Assembly (NCBI GenBank): GCA_002205965.3
Contig: NADL03000601.1
Coordinates: 1 to 64,000, forward strand
Length of the DNA: 64,000 nucleotides
Direction of reading: 5' to 3'
Source of the DNA: Kappaphycus alvarezii
Taxonomy: Eukaryota; Rhodophyta; Florideophyceae; Gigartinales; Solieriaceae
Shown here: piece by piece, positions 45,761 through 56,467 of the stretch
How the letters are laid out: every line of letters begins with the position of its first letter
Numbering within the stretch: position 1 is the stretch's first letter
Made by a program: the position numbers and the translations under genes
The notes under the pieces: generated by a model
What the model was told of the DNA's origin: nothing
Databases searched by the model: none
What the model saw: the letters and a program-made list of their open reading frames with translations, nothing else

Positions 45761-47538
45761 AATGGAAGATCCATACCATTGTATTATAACGGCTCAAAGA
45801 ACTTCAGATTATGCAGCAGAAACGCTTACTGCGAAATATGCTTCTAAAGCAACCATTCACTGCAAATTTGGGTACAGTGCCTAATTGCCACTTAGTTCTT
45901 ATACTTATTTCTCGTCCAAGAAGTCTTACTTTATATCGGCCACCTTTTTAAGGACGACCTTAGCTTGAGGCATGTAGGATACACAACTTTTTCGATCACT
46001 CCTACTGCCATGGCCAACAGTTCTCCAAGTTCAGTTGCCAAGGCTTCATTTACTGGCTTTAACCCGCCGAAATCAGACCTTCAGCAACATGACGCCAACT
46101 GGTCTGCGATCTGTAAATTCTATATTGCTTGGTCCAAGTGATCCAAACAAAAAAAGGAATACTTTCGACGAAAGAAATAGTTGGGGCCGTATCTATGACC
46201 GAAAAATTATTGGCACTGACCCACATCATGGCCTCCGCGACCAAGTTTGTGACCTGAAACAGCTTTCATGGAATAAGTTCCGGAGAAAGTTTAACTGGTC
46301 TGAGGAAGTCCTAGACCAAAAGTACGACTATGCTTTAGAGACCCCAATTTTTGTCTTTGTATCGTTACTAGTCATCAGGATGATCCCTCCTTTAGACCAA
46401 TTCATCGTAAACTGTCTGAGACTACTACATTCAGTGCAACTTCCTTTGATTGGTAAGTAAATGCAGGGCAGGAAGTTCTGAATTATTTGACGAGGTGATA
46501 ATGTTTTCACTCCACTCTCATCTTTACTCAGTTTAAGTACACAATGAAGTAGTCCGATAAACCTACCTAAACGCAGACTACTGTTCAGTTTGGTGAGTTT
46601 GCCACGGAATGGTAGGAGACATTCTCAGCCATAAAAAAATACCCCTACAGTATCACGCATCACAAAGTATATTCGAATCCACAAGTTTCGACCCAGTGGA
46701 CCCGCCCGCCTGTTACTCTCGGCATCGCATATGCGGCAAACGGAATTGCGGTCCCCATACATGACATGAATTCAACACAGCATCAACAACTTACGCAATA
46801 TTATTAGAATCTCGGGAGTAGAGTGTCCTCAGCTCATATCACGTCATCCAATTCAAATGGCTGACGAAATTTCGCACACAAACTGCACGTCATTCTGAGA
46901 CGTGTATCAAAGACTTCGTGCCATCAGTAAAGCAAATGTTGGCAAGGTTCTGCAACCATTTTTTGGCTTTATCTTCAACTAGGTAACGCCCTTGTACTCC
47001 TTACCTTTAAGAGGAATAATCTGCTTGACGATGATTTTGAGTGCATCGATCCAGGTATTGAGAGGGCTCCCTGCACCATGTGAAACTGTTAACCCAAATT
47101 AAAGAACCTTAGCAAACTTTCCCAATCTGCACTCACGAACTGCGACTGTAATCAGTTGTCTTCTTTCAAACTTGTAACCCGACAGCTCTCGAAGGGGGAG
47201 TTTGGGTAGTTTAATACTTAGAGAGGAGGGTAATATGCAAAAGCGAGGCTAGTTGTTTTCTAAGATGTTTTGAAGTAAAAAAATCATTAGAGCCAATACG
47301 AGGATAGCAATCACCGATGACCTCTCTGCTGAACTCTCTGCGACTATCTAGCAGATTATTTCTGGGATCTTAATCGTATTGTATCTGCGAGGCGGAAGAG
47401 TTTGGATTTTAATTATTGATAAGTTGTCATTTTCAGTATTTTACACTTCCTGATATTCACCTTGACTGGATATACCGTAGTTGGTAAAGTAATCATGTTT
47501 TATTGCTGAGTCACTAAAGCTCGGGTTAAATTGCGAAG
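45761..47538. other. Region with one doubtful plus-strand frame (46,089-46,460)
   Basis: A frame from ATG 46,089 to TAA 46,458-46,460 encodes about 120 residues: basic N-terminal half with NKFRRKFNWSEEVLDQ, then a hydrophobic stretch (IFVFVSLLVIRMIPPLDQF). The RRKF-type segment faintly recalls the N-terminus of Harbinger-type transposases, but no DDE motif follows, so I do not assign it. The rest to the solo LTR has no gene. Confidence 0.25.
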
Positions 47539-48017
47539 TGTAACAATTTCTCTGTTACACCACTGTGTAATAGAGACTTGTTCGCTGTCGCTATTCCAGC
47601 TCTCTATTACACAGTGGTGTAATAGAGACTTGTTCGCTGTCTCTATTCCAGTTCTCTATTACACAGTGGTGTAACAGGGAAACTGCATCGTTTTGAATGA
47701 TTTTAGAAATTTGATTTTCCTCCAATGTTTTTATTTGACGTGGAGCCCCACGTCATCGTTTTTATTTACGTAGTTATATTCTAGATAGTACAATTCTATG
47801 GTTACACCTCTACTTTCTAGTAAGTTCTACTGAGCTAACAGAGTATAGAATTTCTAGAGTAGAGTTACCGTACTGTCTATAAAAGGGGAGCTCATCTGGA
47901 TTCTTGTGGGAATCCAGGTACACTCCATACACCCTTTGCCCCCAACTTTCTGAAACCCATTACCATCGCCTCTACTGTTCCTTTAGCAGCGCCCCGGCTG
48001 CCTCCCTCTCTGTTTCA
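47539..48017 (+). repeat. Solo LTR of the gypsy family
   Basis: 479 bp, TGTAAC...TTTCA, flanked by the perfect target duplication CGAAG (47,534-47,538 and 48,018-48,022). No internal element remains, so it is the product of LTR-LTR recombination. It is 51 bp longer than the LTRs at 13-19 kb because of a 52-bp tandem duplication (47,572-47,623 and 47,624-47,675), less one base of the G-run after the TATA box (47,878-47,885). The inverted-repeat arms are perfect here. Confidence 0.92.
47572..47675 (+). repeat. 52-bp tandem duplication inside the solo LTR
   Basis: Two adjacent 52-bp units, each made of the stem-loop's loop plus one arm, giving three arms in all (47,554-47,575, 47,602-47,623, 47,654-47,675). 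At the site that separates the two LTRs of the full element (TGTCTC against TATCGC) the second unit matches the 5' LTR and the first shares G with the 3' LTR. Confidence 0.85.
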
Positions 48018-51000
48018 CGAAGCCGGAAAAAATGAAGGTGCTCGAATTAAACAACCTGATATTATGAAGAAGAAAGGTTATCCGAATTTCAATAGTTTTT
48101 CTGTATATGTCCTCTTCCCGTACCCTCCGAGAGCAGTCAATATGCATATTTTCATTCCTTTACTCAACTATCACCCAGAGTTGACACAAAGCACTGCACT
48201 GATTTGCTATAAATCCTGCCACATGGTCCGAATGCAAGTTCATAGGACCTCCAGCCTTCGCACCACTCGCAGTATACTGGCTCTATTTACCTCCCTCTGA
48301 CTTTTCCTCAAGACTCACTATGTTGATTTTGCCAACGACACGCGAAAAAGATCAGCTGATACTCTTCCTTGTAAACCTTACGGCTGCTGGGCACTTTAAC
48401 CTGATTATCGGATGCGCGCGTCCTGAATAGCCCTTCATTATAAGAGCGGTACGCAAGTGCAGGGGACAAGAAGACCTTTCCTGTGTCTCGAAAAGTCAGA
48501 CTCTCAAACTCGGGCAGCTGGCGCGTCTGACCCTGCAATGCATTACATTACGTCGACTTTTCGTCACCTGTCCTTGTTACCCAAAAGGCAAGCATGTCAC
48601 GAGTAATAAATCTGACACTCCTGTAGAATGCGCAATTTAACCTGACTGACGTAGTTCGAGTGTAGCATTGTCGAAACTTTGTCCAGTAGAGTGCGAGTGT
48701 TGCATAAAGAAATACATGTTTCATAGTTAAACAGGCCTAGTCGATTTAAACATTCTTTCGGACTGGTTGCGCCACTCCTTTGTTGATGCAGTAGTGTGGT
48801 CGAAAACAATCCACTAATCCTACGGGTGTGGGCGCGATCCCAAGGACATTCAGCTCCAGCCTCATCTTTTGCAGAGCAGCAGTGCATTACATACTCGAAC
48901 TTTGATGCTTTTAACATAGAAATCAGGAAACTGTGGCCCACTACAACATTGTCGCAAACTACAGTATAAATCGTCCTCACCCTAACCAGCGTCCTGATTT
49001 TGATGCCTTCGAAGAACATTAAAGCCAGCACCAATCCTCTTTTTGCCGAGTTGCCCACCCACGTGCTCCTGCTTGCCCCTGGAAAGTGCGAGTGGAGTAC
49101 TTTTCCCTCTCGCTGTTTCCCGATTTGCTCCACGGCCTCTGATCGAACGGCGTTGTCGTTAACAATAAAGCAGGTGTTTTGTGCTCAATTTTCAATGAAT
49201 CCCTCTCCGCAGCACGGTTGTCCGCTTAAATTACTGTATAGCCTTGAGATGGCATGGCAGAGGGGAAAGGTTTGGGATGTTTTGATATTTGAAAGACATG
49301 GTCAGCAGTTTCCAGTGCTACATGACGCAGTCGCGGATTGGACGAATATCGTGCGAAGAACGGAAAATGAGCTCCTCCGTTTCTGAACGGATTCTTGTAT
49401 GAAAAGTTTGAACACTTTCTGCCATCCCTCGGAACTCTCATTGAATCAAAGAGCTCGCGAGAACCGTGGTCAGTAGTGCAATGGAACTGTTTTCAAACCG
49501 CACCTTTCAAATATTAAGGAATCAAATCGTTATTTATTTCGAAGATTGGAGTCATTCCTCTACACCGACACTCGACTTTAGCAGTGACCTCGATCGCGGC
49601 TTGTCTGCTGGCTGGCCTTTGACGACATTCTAGAATCGATTGTTGATTGTGTTAGCGTCCTACAGCAATGAATTTTACATTGCGGCGACAGCCAGTCTGC
49701 GGGTTTTCGCCAAATTCTCCATTGCAGTAAATGAACACCCCTTTTCCCCTAATTGAATCAGGGATCGTTCGTGGCGACCCGGAACAGACCTTGAATTGCC
49801 GCTCAAGAGCAGCATACTCTCTCTAGTGCTGGATTACCAGATTTCAAGGGAAATTGATAGTCGTACCTTTGATGGCAGCACAACACTAGACAAAAATTCA
49901 TGAAGGGGTTCGGTTTTTTTACTACACTGTGCACTGTACTGTACTGTGCTGTACGGTGTCTTGAGAGTTGCGCCGCTTTGAGAATCTACTGCATGCAATG
50001 AAAATTACCGCAGCAACTAAATCTGCCTTTTCGTATACATTTATCGAGGATCTTCCAATGGATATGCACAATGACGAGACCCTGTCTCAAGATGAAAACA
50101 TCCACTATCAACTCGACTATTGTCTCCTTCTCAGAGTCATCCCCTTTTCTTCTGAAAGGTTTCGATTTGCCATTCATCCTGACATTCAGTAGTTTCATAT
50201 CCGTTGGTGGGTCGAAAATGTTTGTTGCTCGGTGCGTAATGTTAGAAAATTCCCAAATTCAATTTAGAACATGACTCAAAAAGTACATGGAATCATCGGA
50301 AATATAGTAATGTGCAGTACTGACCTCGGGAGATATTGTACTGTAAGAAAAAGGGCAAAGTCCTTACCCTACTTGCATTAACATTAATCTTTCCTACTTT
50401 CTACATGTATGCGCCCCTAATCTCGGTAAGTCTCCCTCCCTCAATGCGTTAGGAAATACTATCGGCGGCACGCCTTCCGATGACGCCTTAACGTGACAGC
50501 TTTTATCCCACAATTCATTTATCATACGCCGCACAGAAATTTGCCTCAACTGCATCCAACCTTCTTTGGTAGTCTATTCAGTGCTTGACGCAGCAATCTC
50601 ACCCTTCACATGTCCAGTGCAGTGTAAGACCTTGGTCTTCACTTTCGTTCAGTATTCCATTACATTACCAATACACCTGTGTGCCTCACAGCCTCTGCTA
50701 GTACGGTGCTGCGCACATACGGCTAAGAAGGTACTTGAGACCTTTGCCGCGACTGACTGGAAGCACGTTCGTAAAAATGGAACCGCTGCTGTAAATGTTA
50801 AAGGGAACGGCTGGACGTGAACTACCTCCTCTTTCATTAGGAAGGTAGTACTGTAACTTAAAATCCCCGAATATGTTTGACTCATTCTCAGTAAGTGTAA
50901 GTGGAGATAGCCCTGGATAAAGTTCAGTATTTATTCCGCTGATCAATAGATTGCAGAAAGCTAGCGCAAAAAACTGTCACAGGTGCATCCGCTCCTATGT

Positions 51001-54000
51001 AACATAAAGAATTTGACGTTTGAAACAGTTGTGTAAGTAAAAGTGACGCTAGTACCTGCAAATGCGGTGATCGCAGTCTCACGGGGATGATTGCTTTTCC
51101 GGAAGACAGCGGAAACAGTTTGTTAAACGATTTGTGCTGATTCGAGCAGAAACCGTTGGCTACTGCTGGTTGTTGTGCTCTTTTCTTATTTTCGTCATAT
51201 GTGCTGTATAGACATTCTGGAACTGCCTGGCCGAATCGACATTGTGGTAGTTTGTCTAGAGGGGTGATTTTCAATTTTTGTGCCAAGCCTACCAGTGAAA
51301 AATGGTTCCAACGATTTTAAACGGTGATTACGTGGAATCAATTGTACGTATCTATGGTTTTTCCTGTGCAATCGGAAACTAACAACAAACACAAGAAACT
51401 GGTTCCATGAAAACAGCAGTCCATTCTTCAAAGACTAATTTAAGTGCCAAAAAGCTACACTGATTATCACAATGACCATTTACACATTGGCTTTCACAAA
51501 AAAGAACGGTAGCAAAATCATACCTTCGCACAAGGTCATGCTATTTACCTAGACAGCATAGAAATGTATTGTTATGATCCTCATTCTGTTACTTGTTTCG
51601 CTGTTTGTGTCACTAGACCCTAATACTTTGTCGATGTTCCAACGACGATTATGATAGGTCTGTAATTTTTCTACGGTTACTGCTTGAATATATTGATGAA
51701 TGAAACTTTACTTCATTGCGTATTGGGATAGTCTATTCTCAACAATTGTCAGGCAACCTAACAAAAAACCGTGGAATTAATAAATGTATTGTTCAATACC
51801 GAAACAGCGCGGGGCTCACTTAAAACAGTCTTGGGATCGTTATCCGTTGGCCATCAGTTCAAGCAACGCTGGGGAATCACTTTCTCTTCATAATCGCGAT
51901 TTCTTTCTTCATATGACCCATCAAACAATTTAAGGCGCCTGCATGTCTTCGACTTGTATCTCGCAAGATGCCCTTAATTCACACAAAACTTGCTTTATTT
52001 CGTATATTTTCTAGCCTAGAAACCCAGATCACTCTTTCCTTCTGAATCACTCTGTTCTCGGACACCCAAATATAAATCCGTGATAAGATCTCAGGTTGCA
52101 ATACTTAGAAACGTTCTCTTCATATTAATGCAAGAGTAGTACCTCTTGAAATTATTGTGGAGCAAACGCTAAACGAGGAACCTGAAGTACTCCTGGCTCG
52201 AGGACTATCCTAATCTATTAGATTTGGTAATCTTGTAGTAATCTGAGAAGCCTTGTTCAGGTCATGGCTTGTGTAGTTACCATTGTCATAACACGCTACA
52301 AGGCATCCCCTACAAATATAATTCAGTATTACCGATACAGGTTTGAATGTTGATTTCAACAAATTGTGGCTACTATGCCCCCCCTCCTTTCCCCCTGTAA
52401 AGAAATCTCCGTTTTGGTATTCAAGTCCCAAGACTGCATGCTGACAGATTTTCGCCCTCGAGCTCACTGTCCTCTCGTGGCCTAAAACTAAATCAAAAGT
52501 TGAAGCGTGTGCGGTAATAGACCTGTCCGATCCACCATGAAGTTCAATACCTTCAACCTGTATCCACAAAGGTTGGCTTGATTCATCTTACGTTAGCAAA
52601 CTGGTCGTTTATATCAATCAATTTTCATTAAGGTTCTTCGTGTAAATATACCAGCTATAACTGCCAAATCAGTCAGACAAACAGGAAAAACAGTTCATGA
52701 ATAGAAACCCATAAAACAAAAGGGCTTTGAAATTAAACCTGGGCTAGGCCGTTCACTTTCACATGATTTCTGATCTTCAACACTTCTTATTCGTCCAACT
52801 TTGTTCTATAGTTCTTGGTCTTTATGATTATCATCTCAAATACCCATGAGTTTGGTAAAAGAAGTCCCCGCTATGCCTTTCTACCTAGACAGCCTCTTGA
52901 CATGTTTCCTTGCAACCACGTATCGCTTACCATACCACTTTAATGACCAATTAGAGTCTCTTACCTCCCTTACCATAGAGCGGGTTGTTAATTTCATGAA
53001 CGCAATTAGATATAATGTTCCTTTCGTTGATATCACGACGGGAATCAAAAACAATTAAATCGATCTTTCGCTATTTTGTTGGCCTTTCTCGAATCACTAA
53101 GTACACCGCAAAAAGGAAGATTACCGTTGATCGGTCACAACTTTGTACAGTTACGATCGTTTAGAGTTATAGACTGTTTCCGGCAAACATTTTACTCTGC
53201 GATACTGTGCATCGAATTGAAACATATCATTATCCATAAGTTCCATAAGTATATATATTGTGTATCCAGCCTTCCATCTTTGCCCTAAACCATAATCAAC
53301 CTCACACTGGTGCATGAAGTTCCTAACTTTATTCGATAAATGTTTTTATTAAACCTACTCGTGTTTACTGTATTCGGTTCGCTGATATATTCAAGGGTTA
53401 GCGTTTGAATGTGAAAGTACAGCATACCATTACTCGCAGTTTACATGTTTGGAATGCTCATTCGGACAATTTGAGAACTCCTCAATTCAGAAAGCGCCTA
53501 TTAGCAATCAACAAAAACTTATCTCATCTCAAAAGCTTTTGCAACGTACTCGTTTACATACTGGTAACATAATTTGTAGCCGATTTCGTACATATTTAAC
53601 GTAATAAAGAGGTAGTACTCACGGTCCCAACTCAAGACCTAAGAAATGACGCTCCTCCGATTATGAACAGCACATATGATTGCGCCCGGGCTAATGTTCC
53701 CAGACGCAGTTCACTGAAACGCGCTATGACCGGGCCATTTTTGTCATATTGTATGTCCGGTCGATACCGTGCTGTCCAAGTGTAGTGGAATTAAAATTAT
53801 GCCGAGACTGCTACCCTCTGAAAGGGATGTATCCAAGTATTTGCTGAACACTCAAAGTCTTGCTATGAGGTCCTATGATAGATGTTTTGTTACTCCGTAA
53901 CTTGTCAACCGTAAGGATCGAATAGATCCAGTATCTTCCACTTTGTATGCCTGAGAAAAAAATTTCCCTTTCTTCTTAAAAGTACTGCCGCTTCTGCAGT

Positions 54001-54159
54001 CCTTTCCCATCTCCTGAAGTTGCCTCTGCAGCAATAAAGAGATGATGTACTTTACTCATTTCTTATTTTGAATGTACACTGACTGCCCGACTATAATTTA
54101 AAATCTAATTAAATTCATTCCGAGAAAGAACACATGGTATATATAAACTGTATTGCGGA
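48018..54159. other. Mixed-composition region without an assignable gene
   Basis: The part at 48.0-51.4 kb is GC-richer and has several frames of 70-178 codons. The largest is on the minus strand, 49,133-48,597, but its first true ATG is near 49,019 and no domain is seen. A 119-codon minus-strand frame (52,569-52,210) also shows no motif. Short GTACTG runs occur at 49,930-49,955. I see no gene I can support. Genes with introns could be hidden here. Confidence 0.3.
49578..49620 (+). mobile_element. Tiny 3'-end fragment of the LINE family
   Basis: Encodes AVTSIAACLLAGL followed by TGA, matching the tail of the other LINE copies (AVISNAACLxAGL). About 28 of 42 bases match the 8.8-kb copy by eye. 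No other LINE sequence adjoins it. Confidence 0.4.
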
Positions 54160-54357
54160 AACACCTTTCTTAGCCACCCTCGAGGGCTGGCACCCAGACG
54201 CCTACGCAGTGCTAACCGATGTGGCGCGGAGCGTGGCTGTTAGGGCAATGGAGACATACGGGACGGTTCGAGCGGTTTTAACGCAGAGGCATGCGGCAGC
54301 AGCGGTGATATCCAATGCATCATGCCTGCTGACAGGCTTCGAGCCAGCCATTTAGGC
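54160..54357 (+). mobile_element. 5'-truncated LINE copy, C-terminal tail only
   Basis: Plus-strand frame encoding LEGWHPDAYAVLTDVARSV, then AMETYGTVRAVLTQRHAAAAV and the tail SNASCLLTGFEPA before TAG. Closely matches residues of the 8.8-kb copy from GGWHPDA onward and lacks the endonuclease motif upstream. This tail is intact and in one frame, and the end differs from the 8.8-kb copy (TGFEPAI against AGLKVAS). Confidence 0.65.
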
Positions 54358-54929
54358 ACATGACTCACATTACCCATTATCCTGAGCATGTCTAGCATAC
54401 ACCGGGAGATAGCCGAACCACACTTTTCAAAAATTAAAGAAGCAAATCATTTCCCCTTTCTTAGCGGGGATCATTGGGACAGGTTCATAGGTGAGTAATT
54501 TTGGAGACAGATTTTTCTACCGGTCTGGCGGTCTCCCGTATCAACTCACCTTTATTTCATCGCAAACCCCGAAAATGATGGTGACAGACTTTTTACTGAT
54601 TCAGTTCTTCTTAGACTAGTTTGCAAACTAACTGCAGGAAAATACGATATCTACGCTCCGGTACAAATTTACTGGGCACCAACCTACACATCTACCACAG
54701 TAAATTAACCCGCAAATTGACCTGGAAAGTACAATCAGGATAACAACGGGAGACGTGTTCCCTAGATCATGCATGAAGGGAAATCAGTTTGTCATACTGG
54801 AGAGTGAATTCGCTTCTTAATCTACTATTGAGAGGTAGATAGAGAAGAAGATAGCAAGAGAGCGAATTCGCTCTGGTATGACAAACCGATTTTGACGTTT
54901 GTAGTTACCTCCTAAAAGTGGTCCCGCCG
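54358..54929. other. Spacer holding a 110-bp palindrome
   Basis: No gene. The imperfect palindrome at 54,782-54,891 is listed separately. Confidence 0.5.
54782..54891. repeat. 110-bp imperfect palindrome (MITE-like hairpin)
   Basis: Arms of about 34-36 nt (54,782-54,817 and 54,858-54,891) match except for three substitutions and a 2-nt gap by eye. Both contain GTTTGTCATAC and GAATTCGCT. A purine-rich loop of about 40 nt separates them. No coding capacity. Size and structure fit a miniature inverted-repeat element or a structured RNA locus. No second copy was seen in the window. Confidence 0.7.
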
Positions 54930-56080
54930 TGTTGCAAATCGAAGGGAGCGACGTATTTCGATAACCTGATGGAATCGTCGATGCGCACACTTGCCGGCGA
55001 TGTCCTTGACAAAGACATTTTCAGACAGCTGCAGCTGCCCATCAAGCCAATCGAGGAAAACCACCGACTTTGAGTATACGTCTCACCTCCGCGGTGTATA
55101 TCGCAGCGGTAGCCTTTGCTGCTTCAAGTGCCGCCCCGAGCAAGCCTTGTGCTCGTTTCTTGCCATATCCGAATACAGGCCTCACTACGTCCTCTGATGC
55201 CACTGCCGCGTTTTTAGCCTGGAATTCATGTCGCCGCCCATCAAACAGACTCCCGTTCAGCAGCTTCTGCTCCAATAGTCCTCGCACGCAGAATACCCTA
55301 ACAAACGCTGTCCACGTGGCGGTCATGTAGCAATTACCCCAGGGTGAAAATCGACGCGAGCCTTTTTAACTTAAGCATCAGTTAAACCACAAGGCTCGAA
55401 AGTGGGCATGCATTGCGTCCCTAATCCAAGTTTGAAAACGGACATCCCGAACAAACAGTTTTCTGTCTGGCTGCAGTACTTCTGCCAGGTGCCTATATTC
55501 GCACCAAGAACCCCGTGTCCGAGACAATCATGCCCCTAAACTTTGGACGTTCACGGGGATCACATTACGCATTGTCGGTACGGAAGGAGCGCATTGTCCA
55601 GCATGACAACCAAGTTGCCCTATTAGGAAGCGATCTCGCTAGCGCGGCAAGGCATCCCGTCATAGAGCCTCGACCTGCAACATTCCACAGGACAAGGCCG
55701 GACATCAAAGCAACAGGAGCGACAGGTGGCACGGACTATTTGGATGTCACATCCGTCAACCCACTACCCCCCTCCCACTGCGGGATTCGTAACTCCAACC
55801 ATGTCACTAGTCATAACGCCGCCATTTCAAACAACCACAAAAGGTACCACGGCTTCATTTCTGCATCGCCCGAGAAGGCAGGCTCCTCCCCAAGCCAATC
55901 TCCACTCTGGGAGGATGGCTCCCGGAAGCTTTTTCGTTGTCCCGGGCTGGCAAGAGCTGTCGCGAATAGAGCCATGGAGCATTTCTCGAGGACGAGATCA
56001 ATTCTTTTGCAACAGCACGCCGCACTGGTGGTCTCCTAACGCGGCCTGTTTGTTCTGCGCTATCCCCACATATTTCTAGA
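54930..56080 (+). mobile_element. LINE fragment: RT C-terminal part, linker and restriction-like endonuclease
   Basis: Plus strand, several frames. At 54,985-55,160: MRTLAGDVLDKDIFRQLQLPI then IRLTSAVYIAAVAFAASSAA, the helical stretch after the RT domain (QLPxxxGGLGIRxA) of this family. From about 55,440 a linker with two Cys (PCPRQSC), then GSHYALSVRKERIVQHDN, where the final Cys of the CCHC-like knuckle is Val. Then RPDIKATGATGGTDYLDVT and SVNPLPP at about 55,690-55,770, the RPD...DVT core of the restriction-like endonuclease with catalytic-type acidic residues kept. A one-base insertion near 56,036 shifts the last residues (NAACLF). A pseudogene of the same family as the 8.8- and 54.2-kb copies, and the longest of them. 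Confidence 0.65.
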
Positions 56081-56467
56081 TAGAATGAAGACGTCTGCTA
56101 TCTACATTGTTACACAAGGCCTTCCTCACAGACCCTGCGATTCTCAGCCTCCCCAACTCCCGCAGTAAACATACCCCCTATTTCCCCTCTTTTGAGAGGA
56201 GTTACTGATCTTGACAGCAAGTCTGAACAGAGCTTGTCCCTCAAAGCTATGCACCCGACAAACTTTCGACTCTGGTTGTGAAATGGTCATGTTCCATCAC
56301 CAAAGTCACTGCGGTTTACGCCGTATCTCATCGGATTACTGAGGTCATTTGTACACAGTACTCCCAATCCTCGCAAACTCTGTTTACCGTACTCTATGTC
56401 ATTGAAAATGGAAGTAAGTTCTACTGAAGCAGCGATCTCAGGCCATGTTGAATCGGGAGCCGGCGCC
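56081..56467. other. Intergenic DNA downstream of the repeat-protein gene
   Basis: 3' flank of the minus-strand gene and 3' flank of the LINE. No element recognised. A 71-codon minus-strand frame overlapping the gene end is a shadow. Confidence 0.4.

Noticed and set aside
46089-46460. Harbinger-type transposase N-terminus
   Set aside because: Only a vague RRKF-type similarity; no DDE motifs downstream in any frame.
48597-49133. 178-codon minus-strand ORF as a gene
   Set aside because: The nominal start is GTG, the first ATG removes about 38 codons, and no domain or codon pattern supports it.
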